Source: Rapana venosa (lineage: Eukaryota > Mollusca > Gastropoda > Neogastropoda > Muricidae). Taken from it: a DNA stretch of 64,000 nt. The first letter of the stretch is position 1; each line of letters opens with the position of its first letter. Below are positions 1 to 12,655 of this stretch, piece after piece. The stretch spans positions 52,423,971 through 52,487,970 of the forward strand of contig CM054155.1 of the NCBI GenBank assembly GCA_028751875.1. Reading direction: 5' to 3'. The notes below the pieces were generated by a model. That model saw nothing but the letters and a program-made list of their open reading frames with translations. It searched no databases and was not told the DNA's origin. The position numbers and the translations under genes were made by a program.

Positions 1-1206
1 GTAAAGGCAACAGAACGTAATAGAGTGGCAGGTAAGTTGAGGTTGATTTCGCAAACTTCAAAGAGTCGTGTGGGAATGGGAGGTTGCGCTGAAAGAAAAA
101 GCTGGTTCCAATGTTTTTTTGAAAATTATGGCAATCCCACCTCCTCGAGAGAGTCTGGGAAAGAAATAGTTTTATATCCTGGAGGAGTCAGCTGTTTTAT
201 TTTGGGCTCATGCCCTGTGGTTTAAGCCAAGTTTCAGTGAGGAAGGTTAGGTCAATGTTTTTTTTCAGAGATGAATCGGAAATGTAGTCGGCTTTTCCAT
301 TTGGACAGACAGACTGCACATTGAACAGACAAACTTGAAGGAGATCTGAAGGAGATGGAGAGGATGAAATGAAAGTGGTGAGTTTGGACAAGAATCAGAG
401 GAAGAGGATGAAGGCGATGGTGGAGATGTGGCTAGCGGAAGAACAGACAAGAGTTTGGATGGTGAATCGGTGAGTAAAGATGGCAAAAGAACTGTATTGA
501 TCAGGGGATTCGGTTTTTTGACATACATCATGATACACATCATTTATCAGAACACAATATATGTCAGATTCACAAACAACAGAAGAAACGAAAGCTGAAA
601 AGTCGGTGGACGGCGTGGGGAAGAAGCGTTGACAGCGGTTACAGAAGTGACGTCAGAGGTGGAGGGGGGAGACACGAAGAGGGAAGCCTGCCACTGGCGA
701 TGACGCACACCTGCCCGTGTTCCCCGTCTGATTTGCGGCGATGAATGCCTAAGTTTCGAATATGCTGCATTATTTCAGGAGCCAGTGTGCATTGTTTTTG
801 ACAAAACTCAGGGTTTGATAGGTGGAATTCACGTGACAGTATTGTTCTTATGTCCGTACCTGTCACCGCCATTTTTTCAAATTGACAAACACTGGAGGTT
901 GATGGTGGGGCAACGTGAACCACGTGCAAAATTTCAGCGGGCAACAGGTCAGAGTTAAGTGGGTCACAGAGACCAGCACATAAAGATAAATACAACTCAT
1001 GAAGACAAATTAAATGTTGAAAAATCGACTTGAAGATGAAGAACTTAAAATGAAATATTTCGAAAAGTCAATAATAAGGAACAAAAATATTCTGACCGTA
1101 GGATTCAGGGAGAAAATACAAACATGAAGATATAAAACTTTCCCAACAGGACCAGGTATAAACACACACACTACGCACTCAAACACAAGAGACATTCGCC
1201 ATGCTG
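1..1206 (-). mobile_element. L2/CR1-type LINE, 5' part with endonuclease remnant
   Basis: Read on the minus strand, about 200-390 encodes an apurinic-like endonuclease start with the words FNVQSV, IDLTFLTETWL and KPQG, which is the N-terminal part of the endonuclease/reverse transcriptase ORF of L2/CR1-clade LINEs. The whole segment aligns by eye with 16697-17925 and 33075-34303 but with frequent single-base indels and substitutions. The frame is broken many times; part of this may be read error. It ends where the tRNA-headed repeat begins (1207). Confidence 0.7.
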
Positions 1207-1748
1207 CCGCCAGGCGCAAAGGTGAACGAGAGGTGGACTGCAAGGGCGCGGTTTCATTCCCATAAGAGTCATGGGATTTTCGGACTCCAGCTCGCTCCTA
1301 CCCACAGTGAGTGTGCTGTGGGCTCAGTGGAAAGACCGGGACCACACAATCGAGTTTCATCCACTTTACAGATGCTAGTTTGAGAGTGTTGCTCAAATTA
1401 CCTGACCATCACTGCAGGTGTCTGTATCTCTCCGGCCCGGTTAACACCAGGATATATTATGAGAGTAAGCTGGAGTTCAACCCTGTCAAGTAGTCTCAAA
1501 GCATATGCACTTTCACAGCTTCATCATTACGTCATTCCTACTATAATTCATCATCATGCAATAAAAACAATTGCATTCGATTGGGTGGCCCCAGTTGCTC
1601 TGGTCTTGTGATGACCTCAGATTCGGTTTTCCCATACACTCTTGTGCCCGAGGTTAGTTTGTGTCAAAGTCGTTGGGGTTGGAGGTTTATGGGAGACCGT
1701 GGTTGGAGGGACGTTGAGGTAGTCGCCACCTCAGCGACTTACTATCAC
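1207..1748 (+). repeat. tRNA-headed ~850-base repeat, copy cut by the assembly gap
   Basis: Starts with a decayed tRNA-like head (GCCGCCAGGCGCAAAGG and a box-B-like GGTTTCATTCCC) and follows the family order: TGAGTGTGCTGTGGGCTC, ACCTGACCATCACTGCAGG, GTCAAGTAGTCTCAAAGC, CCCAGTTGCTCTGG, TTGGAGGGACGTTGAGG. The family 3' part is missing because the contig stops at the N run. It corresponds to 17925-18478. Confidence 0.7.
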
Positions 1749-2248
1749 NNNNNNNNNNNNNNNNNNNNNNNNNNNNNNNNNNNNNNNNNNNNNNNNNNNN
1801 NNNNNNNNNNNNNNNNNNNNNNNNNNNNNNNNNNNNNNNNNNNNNNNNNNNNNNNNNNNNNNNNNNNNNNNNNNNNNNNNNNNNNNNNNNNNNNNNNNNN
1901 NNNNNNNNNNNNNNNNNNNNNNNNNNNNNNNNNNNNNNNNNNNNNNNNNNNNNNNNNNNNNNNNNNNNNNNNNNNNNNNNNNNNNNNNNNNNNNNNNNNN
2001 NNNNNNNNNNNNNNNNNNNNNNNNNNNNNNNNNNNNNNNNNNNNNNNNNNNNNNNNNNNNNNNNNNNNNNNNNNNNNNNNNNNNNNNNNNNNNNNNNNNN
2101 NNNNNNNNNNNNNNNNNNNNNNNNNNNNNNNNNNNNNNNNNNNNNNNNNNNNNNNNNNNNNNNNNNNNNNNNNNNNNNNNNNNNNNNNNNNNNNNNNNNN
2201 NNNNNNNNNNNNNNNNNNNNNNNNNNNNNNNNNNNNNNNNNNNNNNNN
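1749..2248. other. Assembly gap, 500 Ns
   Basis: Exactly 500 Ns, a typical fixed-size scaffold gap of unknown true length. The left side ends inside the tRNA-headed repeat; the right side starts in CT-rich simple sequence. Reading frames spanning it are meaningless. Confidence 0.99.
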
Positions 2249-2408
2249 AGAAGTTCTCTCTGTCTTCTGTTTGTTTTCTCTTTCTGTCTCTGTCTCTCCA
2301 TCTCTCGCTCGTCTATCTGTCTGTCTGTCTGTCCTGTCTGTCTGTCTGTCTTCTCTCTTCTCTCTCTCTCTCTCTCTTTTCTCTTTTTCTCCCCTCTCTC
2401 TCTCTCTG
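2249..2408. repeat. CT-rich simple sequence
   Basis: Runs of CTGTCTGT and CTCTCT units right after the gap. Low-complexity DNA probably caused the contig break. Confidence 0.9.
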
Positions 2409-3310
2409 ACCACAAGCCCCGTCTTTCAGGGTAGTGACTCCTGTTGTACACTGGCAGGTTCTGTTCTCGCAGTGAGAGCCTGCCACACAGTCTCTGTCAT
2501 CTCTGCAGGAGCTGCCTGGTCGTTTTTCTGCCCAAAGACACCAACAACACCATCAAAAGAAACTATCTCTAGCTCTGCTCAATCCCGTGACAGGTTGACC
2601 TTGTCAGGGGATCCGTCTAATTTGTTCAATTAACCAGTTAATGAGTGTGAATTAGTGCGTGAAATGTTTAATGTTTTTTGCTTAAATCTCTGTTAAAATT
2701 GGGGTGTACTTTTGAATAATTTTATCCAGTTCAATGATATATTATTTTTTAATAATATATAAAATATATATATATATATTAATATATATATATATATAAA
2801 TTTCTTCAACTTTTTCACTTCCGAGTGTCATCATGTAAAATCAGTCATGTCACCCTGATCTTCAGGCAAAGGGTAGTGCAGTGTATGTTTTGGGAAAGGG
2901 CGAGATTTGCACGGTTCACTGAGTGAAGATTTCTGCTGTCAGCTCTGCAGGGGGAAATGTCTCGGGGAAGGTGGACTCTGTGAATACCGCTGATTCTCCG
3001 CAAGTTTGTGTGTTCTGTGTACGCAGGGGCCAGGAGTTTCTCTTTGCCTGCTTTTCCCGAAATCTATGAAAACGACGCGGGTCCCAAAGGCTCTGAGTAA
3101 TATCTTGTTTTGTGTATGGCGATGTCTGAGTCTAGCATCTCTCAATAGTTCGAAAACACCACCCCAAAAAAACGTAAACAGACTGTATTTTTTTCAGAGC
3201 TCAAGTACGCTAGTAACAAATTACAGCCTGAGAAAAAATAACTGTTTTTTCTGCTCTGGACTCATTTCAGGAGGAAGAAGAAAATATTTTCGAAGAAAGT
3301 GAGGAAATAA
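2409..3310. other. Unassigned sequence with a TA tract
   Basis: No coding signal that I recognise. 2739-2803 is an AT/TA-rich simple tract. The short open frames here have no recognisable motif. Confidence 0.6.
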
Positions 3311-3321
3311 ACTATGACACA

Positions 3322-3822
3322 ATGTCAGAAAAAATCACCTTTGCCAAAATTATGAAACCTTTGGACAGTCTGGCTACAAAGGACGATATTTGGCAGCTTA
3401 GATCTGAGGCAAAGAAGATAGCGTGTGAATTAGAAAAGAGAATGGCAAAAGTAGAAAGTGTGTGGCTTGAAGTCACTAATAAAATGGACAGAGTAATCAA
3501 AGAACTCTAAGCTTAAAGAGAAGCTAAAGAGCAGAAGAAAACTACTTAAAGGAAGAGTGATCAAAATGATTTACAGCAGTAAAATTTGCGGAATGAACGT
3601 TATAGTGTATACTGTAAAGAAAGGTGGGGAGACACTGCTGACTGTGAAAAGGGCCCTGTCGTCAGATATTCACAAAATTAATCGGATGTCAACAATCGAG
3701 GACATCTAGAGGTGGTGCACAGGTCAGGAGCTAATACAAAAGGAAAGCCACATCCCCTTTTGTACGATTTTCAGTATCAGACATTTAAGACAATGTGTTT
3801 TACAAAAGGAGTCCCTTAAGGT
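3322..3822 (+). mobile_element. L1/Tx1-like LINE ORF1 fragment
   Basis: 3322-3510 encodes a 62-residue charged, coiled-coil-like segment containing LATKDDIWQLR and ending KMDRVIKEL. After frame breaks, about 3709-3815 encodes EVVHRSGANTKGKPHPLL followed by FQYQTFK. That order, a coiled coil followed by an HR-G...GKP-P-I--F segment, matches the RRM part of ORF1 proteins of L1/Tx1-type LINEs, which bind element RNA. There are several stops and frameshifts, and no adjacent ORF2 was found downstream, so this is a truncated relic. Confidence 0.6.
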
Positions 3823-4137
3823 ATAATTGGGTCCAAATTGAGTTGTTATTTTTCTGAAAACTACAGATCATTCCTTTCTTTTTATGTATGATACATTTTT
3901 CTACCCATAAAACTGACAAAATTATGGGTGTTTGAAATGGGTGACACAGCGATTTCATATTCTGAGAAAATCGGGTTTAAAGTTTTTCACCCAATCTAGC
4001 TAACTAACACCCTTTGCAACGGGTACTTCTATTCACTGATGATGGCCAAATTGGGGACGGTGTTTTTAAAACATACCATTTTACAGCTAAAAAAAGTCAT
4101 GTATAATTGACTGTCATTGCTGTGATATTTTGCTCAC
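3823..4137. other. Unassigned sequence
   Basis: AT-rich sequence between the ORF1 relic and the CA arrays. Nothing recognisable on either strand. Confidence 0.6.
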
Positions 4138-4241
4138 AACACCCCCCCCCCCCCCTGGACACAGGACTGCATGTATAAACAATAGAGTACTCCCTTCATT
4201 TTCGAATTTCCTTAAATCAAAACAATCAAAGAAACACACAC

Positions 4242-4277
<36 letters not shown>

Positions 4278-4301
4278 ACACACACACACGCAAACACACA
4301 C

Positions 4302-4340
<39 letters not shown>

Positions 4341-4550
4341 CAAAACAACGATTACTTATTCATTACCATTGAAAGAAAATGATCTTTAAAAAAAGAGGAG
4401 AAAAACCACACAAAAACACAACACCACACACACACACACACGCACGGGTGCGCTGCGTGCGCGTGGGGCGTGCGGGAAGGATTTTAAAAAAGCGTGTAAA
4501 CTTAATCTTTTACTCTCAATAAAGACATTTGACTTGATCATTTTCACACA

Positions 4551-4581
<31 letters not shown>

Positions 4582-4640
4582 CACACCACACAACACACAC
4601 ACACACTATTTTCATTCAGTTTAAACAAAAACAACCACAA
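4138..4640. repeat. Poly-C tract and three (CA)n arrays
   Basis: Poly-C at 4142-4155, then CA-rich arrays at about 4234-4340, 4420-4442 and 4545-4607, separated by short unique spacers. All open frames here are Thr-His or Val-Cys low-complexity artefacts. Confidence 0.9.
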
Positions 4641-6380
4641 CCACACACACACATATGACAGTCAAGTAAGTTTAAAACAGCTCCCACATTTTCTCATGTC
4701 ATGCACGACAGCTGAAATGCTAAAAGTCTCCCCAGTAGTGTCATCTGAACAGTCTAGATCTGTAGCTTTGATCTGTATGCATACCCATGTTTATTAACAT
4801 TGCATGCGGTACCAGTGCTTCCTAAATTTTCCCTTTGAACCCTAACACACAGATCGTGGTTAATTCATTAAAGCTGGCAAGTTACTGGGGTTTCATCACA
4901 ATCAGATCGTTGATGTGTTTGTCTTCACAACAAATGCAGCAAAATTTTTGGGTAACAATCACCTGGTTTTTACTGTCTGCTATTGGCAAGTGGAAGATCA
5001 GCTGAAATGAGCAAAAATGCCCATTATTCTTTGCAAACAGCAAAGTTTCCCAGCCATGCGTTCCTCAAATAGAACAGAATGTCCCCTGTGAAACCCATCC
5101 CAACCAGTCATAGACTAGCTGCCTGTTGGTTTACTACGGGTGGTGTGCGTCCTCACTCCATTGGTCGATTTTTCTCGAGCTTTCAGGTTTTGTTTTATAC
5201 CTAAATAACTCGAAGCATATTTCTGTTGGTTAGATTTCACGTAAAGGCTGCGTGAAATGAAAATATAGATCACAGCCTTTCCAATGGTTACGACATGTGT
5301 GGGGCCCTGTCATGTGTAAGGATAAGGAGATGATGAAATCAAGGTAGTACTGATCGAGGACACTGGAAAACTGCTGTAGGGTGGGTCGATAAAACTGTTT
5401 AAAAACACCTTTAAATCAAATCTAACCTTTTCAAACATAATTATAGATAGGAATTTAATGGCTACAGATTCCATTTTTGATTAAAAGTCAAAAAATTGGG
5501 AAAGTGGAAAGGCACCTTCCCTTTTTGGGCCTCTCTCGTTTTCACTGTGTTTGGGGTTAAGACTCATTTCGTAAAAACGGGGCACAATCTGTTTTTAGTG
5601 TATCAATCGATATCAGCATGAGCAATAAACAAATAAACAAATCGAATGATGCCGAACAATGCCCGTGAGAAATAATATAAAAAAGGTAAAGAAATACATG
5701 AAAAAATGTTGTATAACATTTTATAAGAAATTGGACTCATGAAGGAAGAGAAAAATGATACTGTACACAAAAAGATTTTAGCAATCACTATTTACTATTC
5801 CTGGCATGTCTTGTTTTCCCTTTCTTCCACTCGTTATTGTCCACACGAGGGTGCCCCTTTTTTCGGGGAAAAAATTTTGTGTCCTGGGTGTGAGGGTCTG
5901 TACAGTGTTTTTTTTTGGGAAATTTTTGGGTTTAAAATATTTTGTTGATGCTAAACTGTATCAGTCTTCTATGCTGCAAAACAATGGAGAGAGCAATTGA
6001 AATTACCTATAATCCAGAGCCTTGCGATGCACAGAAGGATGGGATATCTTTCATTATTAAGAAAAAAAAAATTTGTTTTTTTTTCCCTACTACAAGATCC
6101 CAACTGCCCCCAAAAAAATGGAACGATATTCCTTCTGAATGGGGCTACAAGTTTATTTTGCTTCTAAAAATTCAAAAGGTAGGATCCTCTTTAATAAAAT
6201 TTTTGAATTCCAAGTAAAAATCTATACAGATCTATGGTACCAAAATTATATTTGTGTGGGTTTACATTTAAATAAAGACTGACGTCCACCCCTTATTTTT
6301 TTTAACCTTCAGCAGACGTCAGGGTCCCAGACTCTATTTCCCGGGCATAAAAAAATTCACAATTCTTCTACTACAACACC
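4641..6380. other. Unassigned sequence
   Basis: No motif, splice-flanked exon or known repeat recognised. Homopolymer content rises from about 5800. Confidence 0.5.
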
Positions 6381-6384
6381 AAAC

Positions 6385-6690
6385 TTGTCACAGTTTCATT
6401 CTTTTGGTCTGGACTACTGCAATTCTCTCTTGGGGTTTTACCATTTTCATCGAACACTCCTTCAACGCAACAAAACTCTGCAGCCGTTTATCCTTAAAAG
6501 AAAAGATCTGACACTTCTCCCTCTTTTGCAATCTTTCACTGGCTCCCTTTCACAAAAATACAGTAGAAGATTATTCCCCTCTGTTAAAATGTCTCCAAAA
6601 TCTGCCCCCTCAATCTCTGAACGTCCTCACCTGTACCTTGCCCATTCCCTTGTTCAGCTGAAAGATACTTGTGTTTTCGAAACAGATTGA
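6385..6690 (+). mobile_element. L2/CR1-type LINE, C-terminal RT fragment
   Basis: The translated frame starts FGLDYCNSLLG, then LLQRNKTLQPFIL and LTLLPLLQSFTGSL. The LDYCNSLL-x-LQ-x-LLQSLHW order is the conserved segment after the reverse transcriptase palm in L2/CR1/Rex LINEs. The frame is about 100 codons long with no upstream RT core nearby. It is orientated opposite to the large L2 copies at 13.9-17.9 and 22.2-23.7 kb. Confidence 0.65.
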
Positions 6691-9600
6691 AACAAACCAT
6701 TTTTGGCCATCGCTTTTTTTTGTTTTGGTTTTGTCTACATGGAAAAAACCTCCCCCTCTCCCATTTTCCAAAAGCCTTCTTTTCTACCAAATCTCCCTTA
6801 AACAACTAATTTTCTCTTAGATTTCCCCATTTTGGTTTCTTTTTAAATAGTTTTCTTATTCAAAAATAAATATTGGTGTAAATTTGATATTTTTTATTGA
6901 TTTTGTGGATGATGGGAATGTTTGGATGAGCGCTTTTTTAGTTTTACTTTACAAAAGATCAGGATATAACCCAAAATTTTATTTTTTTTTTTTATTTTTT
7001 TTTTTTTTTTTTTTTTTTTATTTTTTTTTTTTTTTTAATTTTATTTTATATTTTATTTTATTTTTGTTTAGATGTTTTAAAATGAAAAATGTGTTTTTAT
7101 TTTGAAAAATTGAGTTTTAGAAAAGAAAAAAATTTGGGAAATTTTTTTAAAAGGGTAAAATTTGGGTTTGTTTAGGGTTGAAGGGGTTTATAGTTTTGGG
7201 GGGGGGTGGGGGAAAAGGTTTAACTATTTTTTTGTTTTGAAAAAAGTAATTTTTGTTAAAAAATTTGGAAAAATGGTATTAAAAATGTTTGGTTGAAAAA
7301 GGAAAAGGGTTGTTTTTGTAAAGGGGCAGTAGATTGTGAATTATTTTTATAGTAAATACCCTAAACCATTTTTTTAGAAAATTTCATAAGAGGGTGAAAA
7401 TCCAGGGAAAAAGCTAACAGCAGTGAAAAATATAAAAACAATATAAGTCCTGGGTCAATAGTTTTACTGTTTAATTTTTTTTAAATCGTAAATAGTTGGT
7501 CCTTTTTGTGTTTGGAAAGGTAGCTTTCGATCACAAACAAAATTATTTTTTTTTGCATCCAAAAGGGGATAAAAAAAGGGAAATTATTAAAACAAGACCT
7601 GTTTCCCCCCTTAAATATTGTGTACAAAATTGATCTGCAAGATTGCAAATAGAAAAAAAACTTTAAAATTTCCTTCTCTTATTAAGTAATCAAACAGGGT
7701 TTATAAGAAAAGATTTATAGGAAAAAAATTCGATTTTTGATTGCTTATTTTAAAACCCTTATTTTGAGACAGCCTTTGAATCCTGATGATATTTTCCCAA
7801 ATCTCTTTGCTTTGGTTTTGGGCCCAAAATTTCTTCAGTTGGGTATCTTTTTCTACAAAAATATCAAACATCTTCCTGAGCACAGTGGTTTTCCCTCTCA
7901 AAGGGCTGAAGGGGGGATCCAATACACCCTATCTGTTTTTTTTGTGTTGGAAACCCTTGGAAAGGCCAACAAGATGAAAAGTAAAAAAACAAAAAAGATA
8001 GGGAAACCAAGCATAAAATCCACAAATCAAATGACACGACTTTCTTATATGGGAAAAAGAAACTTTAAAGAAGCAGTTTAAAATTTTTGAACATTTGGGA
8101 AAATCTGTCCTGATTAAAAACAATCAAACCTGGCGTGGGGGGTTGGGAAAACAAAAAAACTCACCCAAAAAATTTACAGTCCTCATTTGACATGAGTGGA
8201 AAACCTCTAGATTAAATATAAAAGGAATTGGCTCCCAACACCAAAGGAAAGGAAAAGTTTATCTGAAAGAAAAAACTAATTATTCTTAATGACAAACTAC
8301 TCCCTAGGAAAATTTGCATTCCAAACTTTATTTGTCCAAAATTGTATTTTTGAACCCGTTTGTATGAAATAACAAAAAGGATGGATTAGCAAAAAACCGT
8401 TATTAACCCATTCGTGAACATGGACTTGGTACCAGATTCAAAAAATACATTAAACCCCCTTTAAAAAACCTGCTTTGGATAAGATTTATGAAATCAATCA
8501 AAATGGAAAAACAAAACTTAAAATAAAAACCCCAACCTAGTCAAATTGAACATCTGTCTGGTCCCAATTAACAGGGAACATCACTAAATCACCATAAACA
8601 ATGTCCAAAAAAACAACAAAGAATTTTAAAGAAGTTTCTTATTAGCATCTAAAGAAATAAAGGAAAAACCTTTTTTATAATCAGTCAGATTGCTTCATTT
8701 ATAATTTTCTTTATGATAAAGGGCTTTTTTTCAAGTCCAATAGTTTTATGCAAATTAACGCAGACGATTGTATTACATACTGAGATGTGCACAAGCTTTA
8801 AAAAGTTATGAAAGAAAACATTTTCATTAATTTTATGCAATAACATGCTTTAAATTGCCCTGGCTTTAAGGTTATTAATTCCCAAAGGCACTTTATTATT
8901 TACCAAAATCTTCATGGCAATGATGCAAAACCAATCTGTTGCCAAAAATAGGAAAATAAATTAAATGTGAGTGCCAAAGAAAACAACTTTCAGAACAAAA
9001 TCCAGCCCTGAAAAAAGTTTTAAAATACCATGTTTCAAAAACAAAATTACACATAAACATTTTTTAACAAATATTGGGGTGTGCATAGAATGAGTCCAGG
9101 GAAACAACTACAGCTTCTGCAGGAAAGTCCAGGGTATATTGGCCCCAAAAAGGTCTGGATTTTGATTGCGCAATCTTTTTGGGGACAAGTGGGAAAGAAA
9201 TATAATAATAATATCTTCCTCTATATATATATCCCTTTTGAATTATAATTAATATCTTTTATATTATATCCATTTAGAAGTTATCAACAAAATGATACAG
9301 AAAGTACATACATGCTTGAAAAAAGTGTATGTATTAAAAAAAATACCCATGTGCTTTGTTTTTTAAAAAAAAGGTGAAACGGGTTTTGAAAGATTCTTTT
9401 GATTTGAGTTCAAAAAATGCCGTATTGTTTTTCAGTGCAAAAATTGAATAAAAAAGTTAAAAAAAAAACACACTATATTCTAAACCCGAAGGTGGCTGCC
9501 TTTAAAGGGGGTAAAAAGGTGGCAAACAAAATCTCATCATTGGGGAATATTGGACCTTTGCCAAAGAACAGGGATGTGGGGGTGGGGGGGGGGAAAAAGC

Positions 9601-9704
9601 TGTGGTTCATAAATGTTTTTACCTGGTGCAAAACCCAATTTTTTTTGGACATGAATATTTGATGTATTTTAAGAATCTTTCACAAAAATGGCGCACAATT
9701 TTTT
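6691..9704. other. Very AT-rich, homopolymer-rich region without recognisable genes
   Basis: Long A and T runs dominate, including an almost pure T tract at about 6976-7070 and many runs of 5-9 identical bases. Texture differs from the flanking DNA and suggests either a poor consensus or a distinct AT-rich component. Open frames of 60-115 codons here show no family motif and biased Phe/Lys content. Confidence 0.55.
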
Positions 9705-9853
9705 TTTGTCAAGAAGGAAGGCAGATTTTCAGAGAAACACTGCGTGAATCTGGAGTCATCTGGTAAAATTGGTTTATCTGATAGGTTTTTAATTGACAGT
9801 GGGCATGTAAAGTGAAAAGAACAGGGGCCCGAACTGATCCCGCGGCTCTCCCA
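9705..9853 (-). mobile_element. L2-type LINE RT fragment ending at a duplication breakpoint
   Basis: Contains GTGAAAAGAACAGGGG and ACTGATCC, the same words found in the RT region of the L2 copy at 23420-23460 (GAACAGGGCCCAGAACTGATCC). The similarity stops at 9853/9854, exactly where block A begins. Confidence 0.6.
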
Positions 9854-10194
9854 TAAACTTTTCAAAGGAGTTGAATGTGACAGTGTAAGGTGATTTAGAA
9901 ATCAAGTTGGAGTAACTTTTGATATCATGTCCTTTTTTTCTTCTTTTGATTCACTATCAAAATGCATATATCTAATATCCCTTGGTAGAATCTGGGAACT
10001 ATTGGGTAAAAACTGGGATGTTTGCTGTATCTACATCACTTTCCTTCATACGGTCTTCGGTACAAATTACACATGGCTGCTGAAAAGAGATGCCATTAGC
10101 TCCTTTTGTATTCCATTTTTGATTAACAAAGAGCTCATCACGAGCGAATTTGAGCAGAGGAAACTTCGAATGACAGAAATTATGGTAGAAACCG

Positions 10195-10386
10195 ATTGAT
10201 GGTGGTCTGGTCGAGTGTCGTCCTTTTGGATGAGACCACACCACACACTACACACACACACAAATAAACACACACACACACACACACACACCATCACACA
10301 CACCACACATACGGAAAAAGTCCACACACACACACACACAACACACACACACACCACACACACACCACACACCACACACACACACA
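10195..10386 (+). repeat. SINE core fragment running into a (CA)n array
   Basis: 10199-10236 reads GATGGTGGTCTGGTC then GTCCTTTTGGATGAGAC, the start of the central core shared with the SINE at 43255-43298 (GAGTGGTGGTCTGGGC, CTTTCGGATG). The core is then replaced by an interrupted CA array to 10386. Confidence 0.5.
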
Positions 10387-10639
10387 GATAAAACGAAGAT
10401 CATGGTATTTCAGAAAAGGGGTATGTTAGAAGGCGTGAAAAATAGGTTCTATAAAGGGTAAATAGACTGGAATAGTTAATGATTAATTGGTAATTAGGAT
10501 ATAACTTTACCACCTATGATCATTGCTAAAAGAGGTACACTGCAGTTGACAACTAAAGGGAAAAGACAGTATAACAACAGCTGAAACAAGGTTTTTCAAA
10601 AGCATAAAGAAATGACGCCAAGCTTTTTTTTCTAAATTT

Positions 10640-11460
10640 TTGTTACAATAAGATACAGCAATATTGCTTTATGCCTGCTGAAATATGGGGGGTTAAACAG
10701 ATAGATCTTGTAGAAAAGTCCATATGATGGCTTGTAAGAGGTTTCTGGGTTCCCAAAATTTAAAGGGACTCCTAATAGAAATGGCTATATGGAGAGACCT
10801 TGGCAGATATCCATTATACGTTAATTCTTATGTTAGCTTGTGTGAGATATTGGTGCAAATTGTAAGAAATGAAAATTGAACGTTTACTTGGCACAGCGTA
10901 TCAAATGTTACTAGAATTAGACCTCTGTGGTAAACAATTTTTGGGTCTCAAAAGTAAGAGAGTTTTGAGCGCAACTGCTTTAACCATGTTTGGCTTCAAC
11001 AGGATGTTGGAGATGTAAACCTTTTCTTAGGCCACATTCAAAGACAGAGGCATGTCGATATTACATTCAAAATGGACATGCACTATTAGAGGCCGCGATA
11101 GATACCAGCCTTATTCGATCATTTAAGACCATTTTTGAAAAAGAACGTACATTCAATAATATATGTATGCATTTCGTGTTGCCATTACCCTAATAAGATT
11201 TAATGTATCTTCCTTTAAATAATAATGACAGACCATCGATAGAGAGCAAATCATATCGAGACAAATACATGTCCCTTTTGCAAAAAACAGATTGAAAATG
11301 AACTGCATTTTGTGTTTATGTGTAATGCATATGACGATATAAGGAACAAATTCCTTAGTCATTTTGTTACTCTTCCCTCTAAACGTGCTTCTCATAGCCA
11401 AAAAATACCACTCATCAGATATATTTTATCTAGATATGTAATTTCAAAGCTACAAACCGA
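10640..11460 (+). mobile_element. Degraded LINE C-terminus (L1/Tx1-like) with CCHC-like motif
   Basis: Across frameshifts one can read an AEIWG word (about 10679), MMACKRFLG, then a Gly-Arg-Tyr-Pro-Leu-like stretch, LLELDLCGKQF, and at 11270-11332 CPFCKKQIENELHFVFMC followed by NAY. The C-x2-C...H-x4-C arrangement near the end is typical of ORF2 C-termini in several L1/Tx1-like and related LINEs of invertebrates. No RT palm is present upstream, so the copy is 5' truncated or too decayed to read. Its second copy is at 27018-27838. Confidence 0.6.
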
Positions 11461-12289
11461 AGGACACAGATGATACTGTATATCTGTTTATATGGAACAT
11501 TAAATTTTGCCATGTTTTACTAATACTACAATCATTTTGTGGCCTTTTTCTATGTTTTGTTGTGTTTATTATTAATGTGAATGTTCCTCCTCTTTTTCTT
11601 GAAAGTTCTCAGTGATGCTATTTTGCTGTATGGTGAGGTGATGTCACATCACTGTAATGAGGTATGATATTATGAGTAAGTTTTCTGCTTTCAAGTTTAT
11701 CACATTTTGAAAAAACTTTAAAGGAAGGAGACTATGTTAACCAACATAATTACTGATTAGATTCAACCCATATAGGATGCTGTATCCTACCAAGAATATT
11801 CAGTTTCGTTTCATAAACGTGAACAGCACGGTAGAGTTATATGTCATTCGGATTGGTTATGATTGTTTGTTTTCATATTAAAGATTGCATTGGCAGAGTC
11901 TTAGACTGTTCACAGTAAGTAAATTCATGACACAAAGCCATGATACTCAGGACGTTTTTTCCGCATTTCGCTTTTCGTAAGTTATGCTGGTGCTTTGTGA
12001 TCAACTGAATGAGTGAGCGTACAGAGTGACCAAGTTAAAACCCAAAAGTTTGTTGACAGATTGAAGATGTTCAAATTAAACCCCCCACAAAAGAAGTGAA
12101 GCTTTTCACTATAATTTAAAAAAATTGTATTTGTATTGTGAAATCATTGTTTCTCTTCTTGTATACCCCACCAACCCTCACATCCCTTTTGTTGTATTGT
12201 GGCCAACGCCGATGTACTATTAAACGATCTCAAACTACTTCTCCTCATCTTCTCATCCTCTCTCATCTCTATCTCTCTCATCTCAATCT
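11461..12289 (+). other. Probable LINE 3' untranslated region and flank
   Basis: No coding motif. Contains TTGTATTGTGGCC followed by GCCGATGTA at about 12191-12216, a word pair that recurs at 59528-59556; there it forms GGCC-TAA-GGCC, a small hairpin. The position downstream of the LINE C-terminus fits a 3' UTR. Confidence 0.4.
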
Positions 12290-12541
12290 GTCACCTCCTC
12301 TCTCTCTCTCTCTCTCTTTCTCTTATCGTGACACAACCTGCTTTAAACCGCAAGAAACTAGAGCCAGAAGGAAAGAACGATTCCTGTACTCACGGCACAA
12401 TAACACACTAATCCAGACACTTGATCCATTCCAGGCATCATGTCTCGTTTTTGTCGATGGAGCAAGTAGAACCATCCTTCAATACCATTCAGGGGAAAAT
12501 ATATGGTTCCATCGCATTATACACACACACACTCGACAACG

Positions 12542-12589
<48 letters not shown>

Positions 12590-12655
12590 CAAAACACACA
12601 CACACACACACACCACACACAACACTAGTCACACACACCACACACACAACACATC
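12290..12655. repeat. CT tract and long (CA)n array
   Basis: CT units at about 12298-12322 and a long, interrupted CA array at about 12519-12652 leading directly into SINE core sequence. Open frames are His-Thr artefacts. Confidence 0.85.

Noticed and set aside
1581..2633. 350-codon frame
   Set aside because: Most of it is the 500-N gap and the rest is CT-rich simple sequence plus a repeat edge.
4114..4797. Thr-His and Val-Cys open frames
   Set aside because: Produced by CA microsatellites; the same holds near 10.3, 12.6, 13.2, 14.1, 22.4, 26.7, 29.0 and 58.8 kb.
6884..7105. Poly-Phe open frame
   Set aside because: Translation of the T homopolymer tract.
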